From Vigna angularis (taxonomy: Eukaryota > Streptophyta > Magnoliopsida > Fabales > Fabaceae), in NCBI RefSeq assembly GCF_016808095.1, contig NC_068976.1:14169001-14233000 (forward strand): DNA of 64,000 bases. Direction: 5' to 3'. The notes under the pieces are model-generated. The model had not been told where the DNA came from and did not search any database. It was given only the letters and a program-made list of their open reading frames with translations. Shown piece by piece: positions 62,743-64,000 of the stretch; position 1 is the stretch's first letter; each line of letters begins with the position of its first letter. Position numbers and translations under genes: made by a program.

Positions 62743-63440
62743 ATGAGTTCTAAAGAGGAGTTGAATATTAGTAGTAATAGTATGCCGAATCTCAATGTCA
62801 TTGTACGCATCATCTTCCCACCATGTGGGTGGAAATGAAGGTGATTATTAAGACTCCCAAATACCTAAAAGGGAAGGGGATGAATTGTAGATCTTTAGTT
62901 AGAACTCAATTTTCCAAATTTAGGTAGCCTAGAATTTTTAATTCTTGATTGAGTAGCATTTATGTGTTTGAGAAATGAGTGTATGAGGATATAGTCTCAC
63001 TTAGAAGGGTGAGTGTCATTGATAATGTCTGCCATGACCGAGAGGGGTATGAGGAGGAATTCTTTTTCCTTCAACTGCATGTCTGGTTACCCTTTGATGA
63101 GTTTATCATGGGTGTTCTTAAACTTCTGAATGTTGTGCCAACACAACTTCATCCAAATAATTGGGGTTGCCTTCAGGCTTTTAGACTAGTATGATATGTT
63201 CTTTATTTATCTCCTTCACTTAAGTGTTTTCTCCTTTTTTACTTAACACGGCTAAGGGATCCCATTACCTGATTATCCTTGGTGAGCAGACCGAGTACAT
63301 GTTTATTAGGTGTTTACTCTTAGACTTTTAAGAAGTTTAAGAATGGGTTCTTCACGATAATGGGGAACCTAGTTGGTTGTTCACATTTTTATAATGTTAA
63401 CGACAACAAAAAAGTTTCCCTTTTACTAGACTGATAACCC
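62743..63440 (+). pseudogene. Degenerate retroelement-type ORF (gag-like family common in legumes)
   Basis: A frame beginning MSSKEELNISSNSMPN (62743) stops early. A later frame (62979-63194) reads VWLPFDEFIMGVLKLLNV then VPTQLHPNNWGCLQAFR, matching the LPFxxFxxxVLxxLNVAPxQLHPNxWxxxxAF signature I know from numerous retroelement-associated legume proteins. A third frame after about 63310 reads LKKFKNGF-like residues in the expected downstream order. Multiple stops and shifts show it is dead. The exact superfamily of the parent element is not certain. Confidence 0.6.
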
Positions 63441-64000
63441 CCTTAGATACTATGAGCGTTCTAAAGACATATCGTCTAATGAAAATCGGAGAATAGTTGG
63501 AATTTAAGAGTAGTCTTTTAAAAGTTACCTGTTAAAAATATCGTTAGAGTTTACTTGTCTCCTTACTAACTTGTGTGATACATATAAAATAACTTGTAAC
63601 CTTAGTATTTTTGAGTTGACCTGAAAAATTTGTAGTGTTTATAGGTTACATAGGGCAGATACTCGGAAAATGGGAACATATTTTGCAAATTAAAAAATCA
63701 ACTGACTTATGACCAAGAAAGCTAGAGAAACGTACGTTAATAATAATACTAATAATATTAATAATAAAATATATACTATTAATAATTATAATAAATAATA
63801 ATACTAAAATAACATTTATATGAATTTATTTGTGTTAAATTATAAAATTAACGTTATTAGTGTTGTATAATTATATAATTAAAATTTTGAATTAGACTTT
63901 TTATTTAAATATTATATTAAATAAAATGTTTTAGTTTGTGTTTTTTTTTTCGTAAATTTATGATATAGGAACTATTTGTCATTAATAATAATCATAATAA
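63441..64000. other. AT-rich intergenic DNA to the window end
   Basis: Dominated by TAATAATAA-type simple sequence from about 63735. No coding frame or terminal repeat seen. Confidence 0.6.

Overview
This is an AT-rich, gene-poor stretch of a plant nuclear genome, most likely from a legume. The two genes have plant-specific architectures (KNOX and HD-Zip II), with GT-AG introns. Several repeat families (short LTR elements with a tRNA-iMet primer site, a Mutator-type MITE, fields of a GACCGTTCGGTC-like motif) resemble what I know from warm-season legumes such as Vigna and Phaseolus. The tribe is an inference; the plant origin is certain. No rRNA, tRNA, CRISPR array or bacterial-type operon was seen.

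Only two intact protein-coding genes could be supported in 64 kb, and both encode homeodomain transcription factors. At 36622-41612 (+) lies a five-exon class I KNOX gene of the BREVIPEDICELLUS/KNAT1 type, predicted at 395 residues. At 58718-60454 (-) lies a three-exon HD-Zip class II gene of the HAT22/HAT9 type, predicted at 290 residues from the preferred start (314 from the upstream ATG). They converge tail to tail across about 17 kb of repeat-rich DNA. KNOX proteins maintain meristem and stem programmes with BELL partners; HD-Zip II proteins act mainly as repressors in shade, auxin, cytokinin and ABA responses. Nothing in the sequence ties the two functionally beyond proximity.

Layout: 1-1.9 kb, a 26-bp tandem repeat, LTR-like sequence and a broken Ty3/gypsy gag-protease fragment. 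1.9-7.8 kb, AT-rich with two long (AT)n arrays. 7.8-9.6 kb, an LTR-like remnant (copy A). 14.45-16.73 kb, a probable 2.3-kb solo LTR carrying about 16 CGGTC-type motifs. 21.77-22.69 kb, a composite short LTR (TRIM-like) element in inverted plus tandem arrangement flanked by a 5-bp duplication and sitting in a degenerate 29-bp minisatellite. 23.7-24.0 kb, another gypsy protease fragment. 26.7-27.0 kb, a hairpin and a GGCCGTCC minisatellite. 27.3-29.0 kb, an inverted relative (copy B) of the 7.8-9.6 kb element. 31.4-31.6 kb, a short LTR. 33.39-33.77 kb, a Mutator-type MITE with a 9-bp duplication. 35.2-41.6 kb, the KNOX upstream region and gene. 44.6, 47.1 and 50.9-53.0 kb, older LTR remnants. 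58.7-60.8 kb, the HD-Zip II gene and promoter with paired ABRE/G-box motifs. 62.0-63.5 kb, a degenerate retroelement coding remnant. Fifteen long (AT)n arrays punctuate the whole window.

All calls are by eye. Splice sites were placed by reading frame, GT-AG rules and family knowledge. No database search was run.
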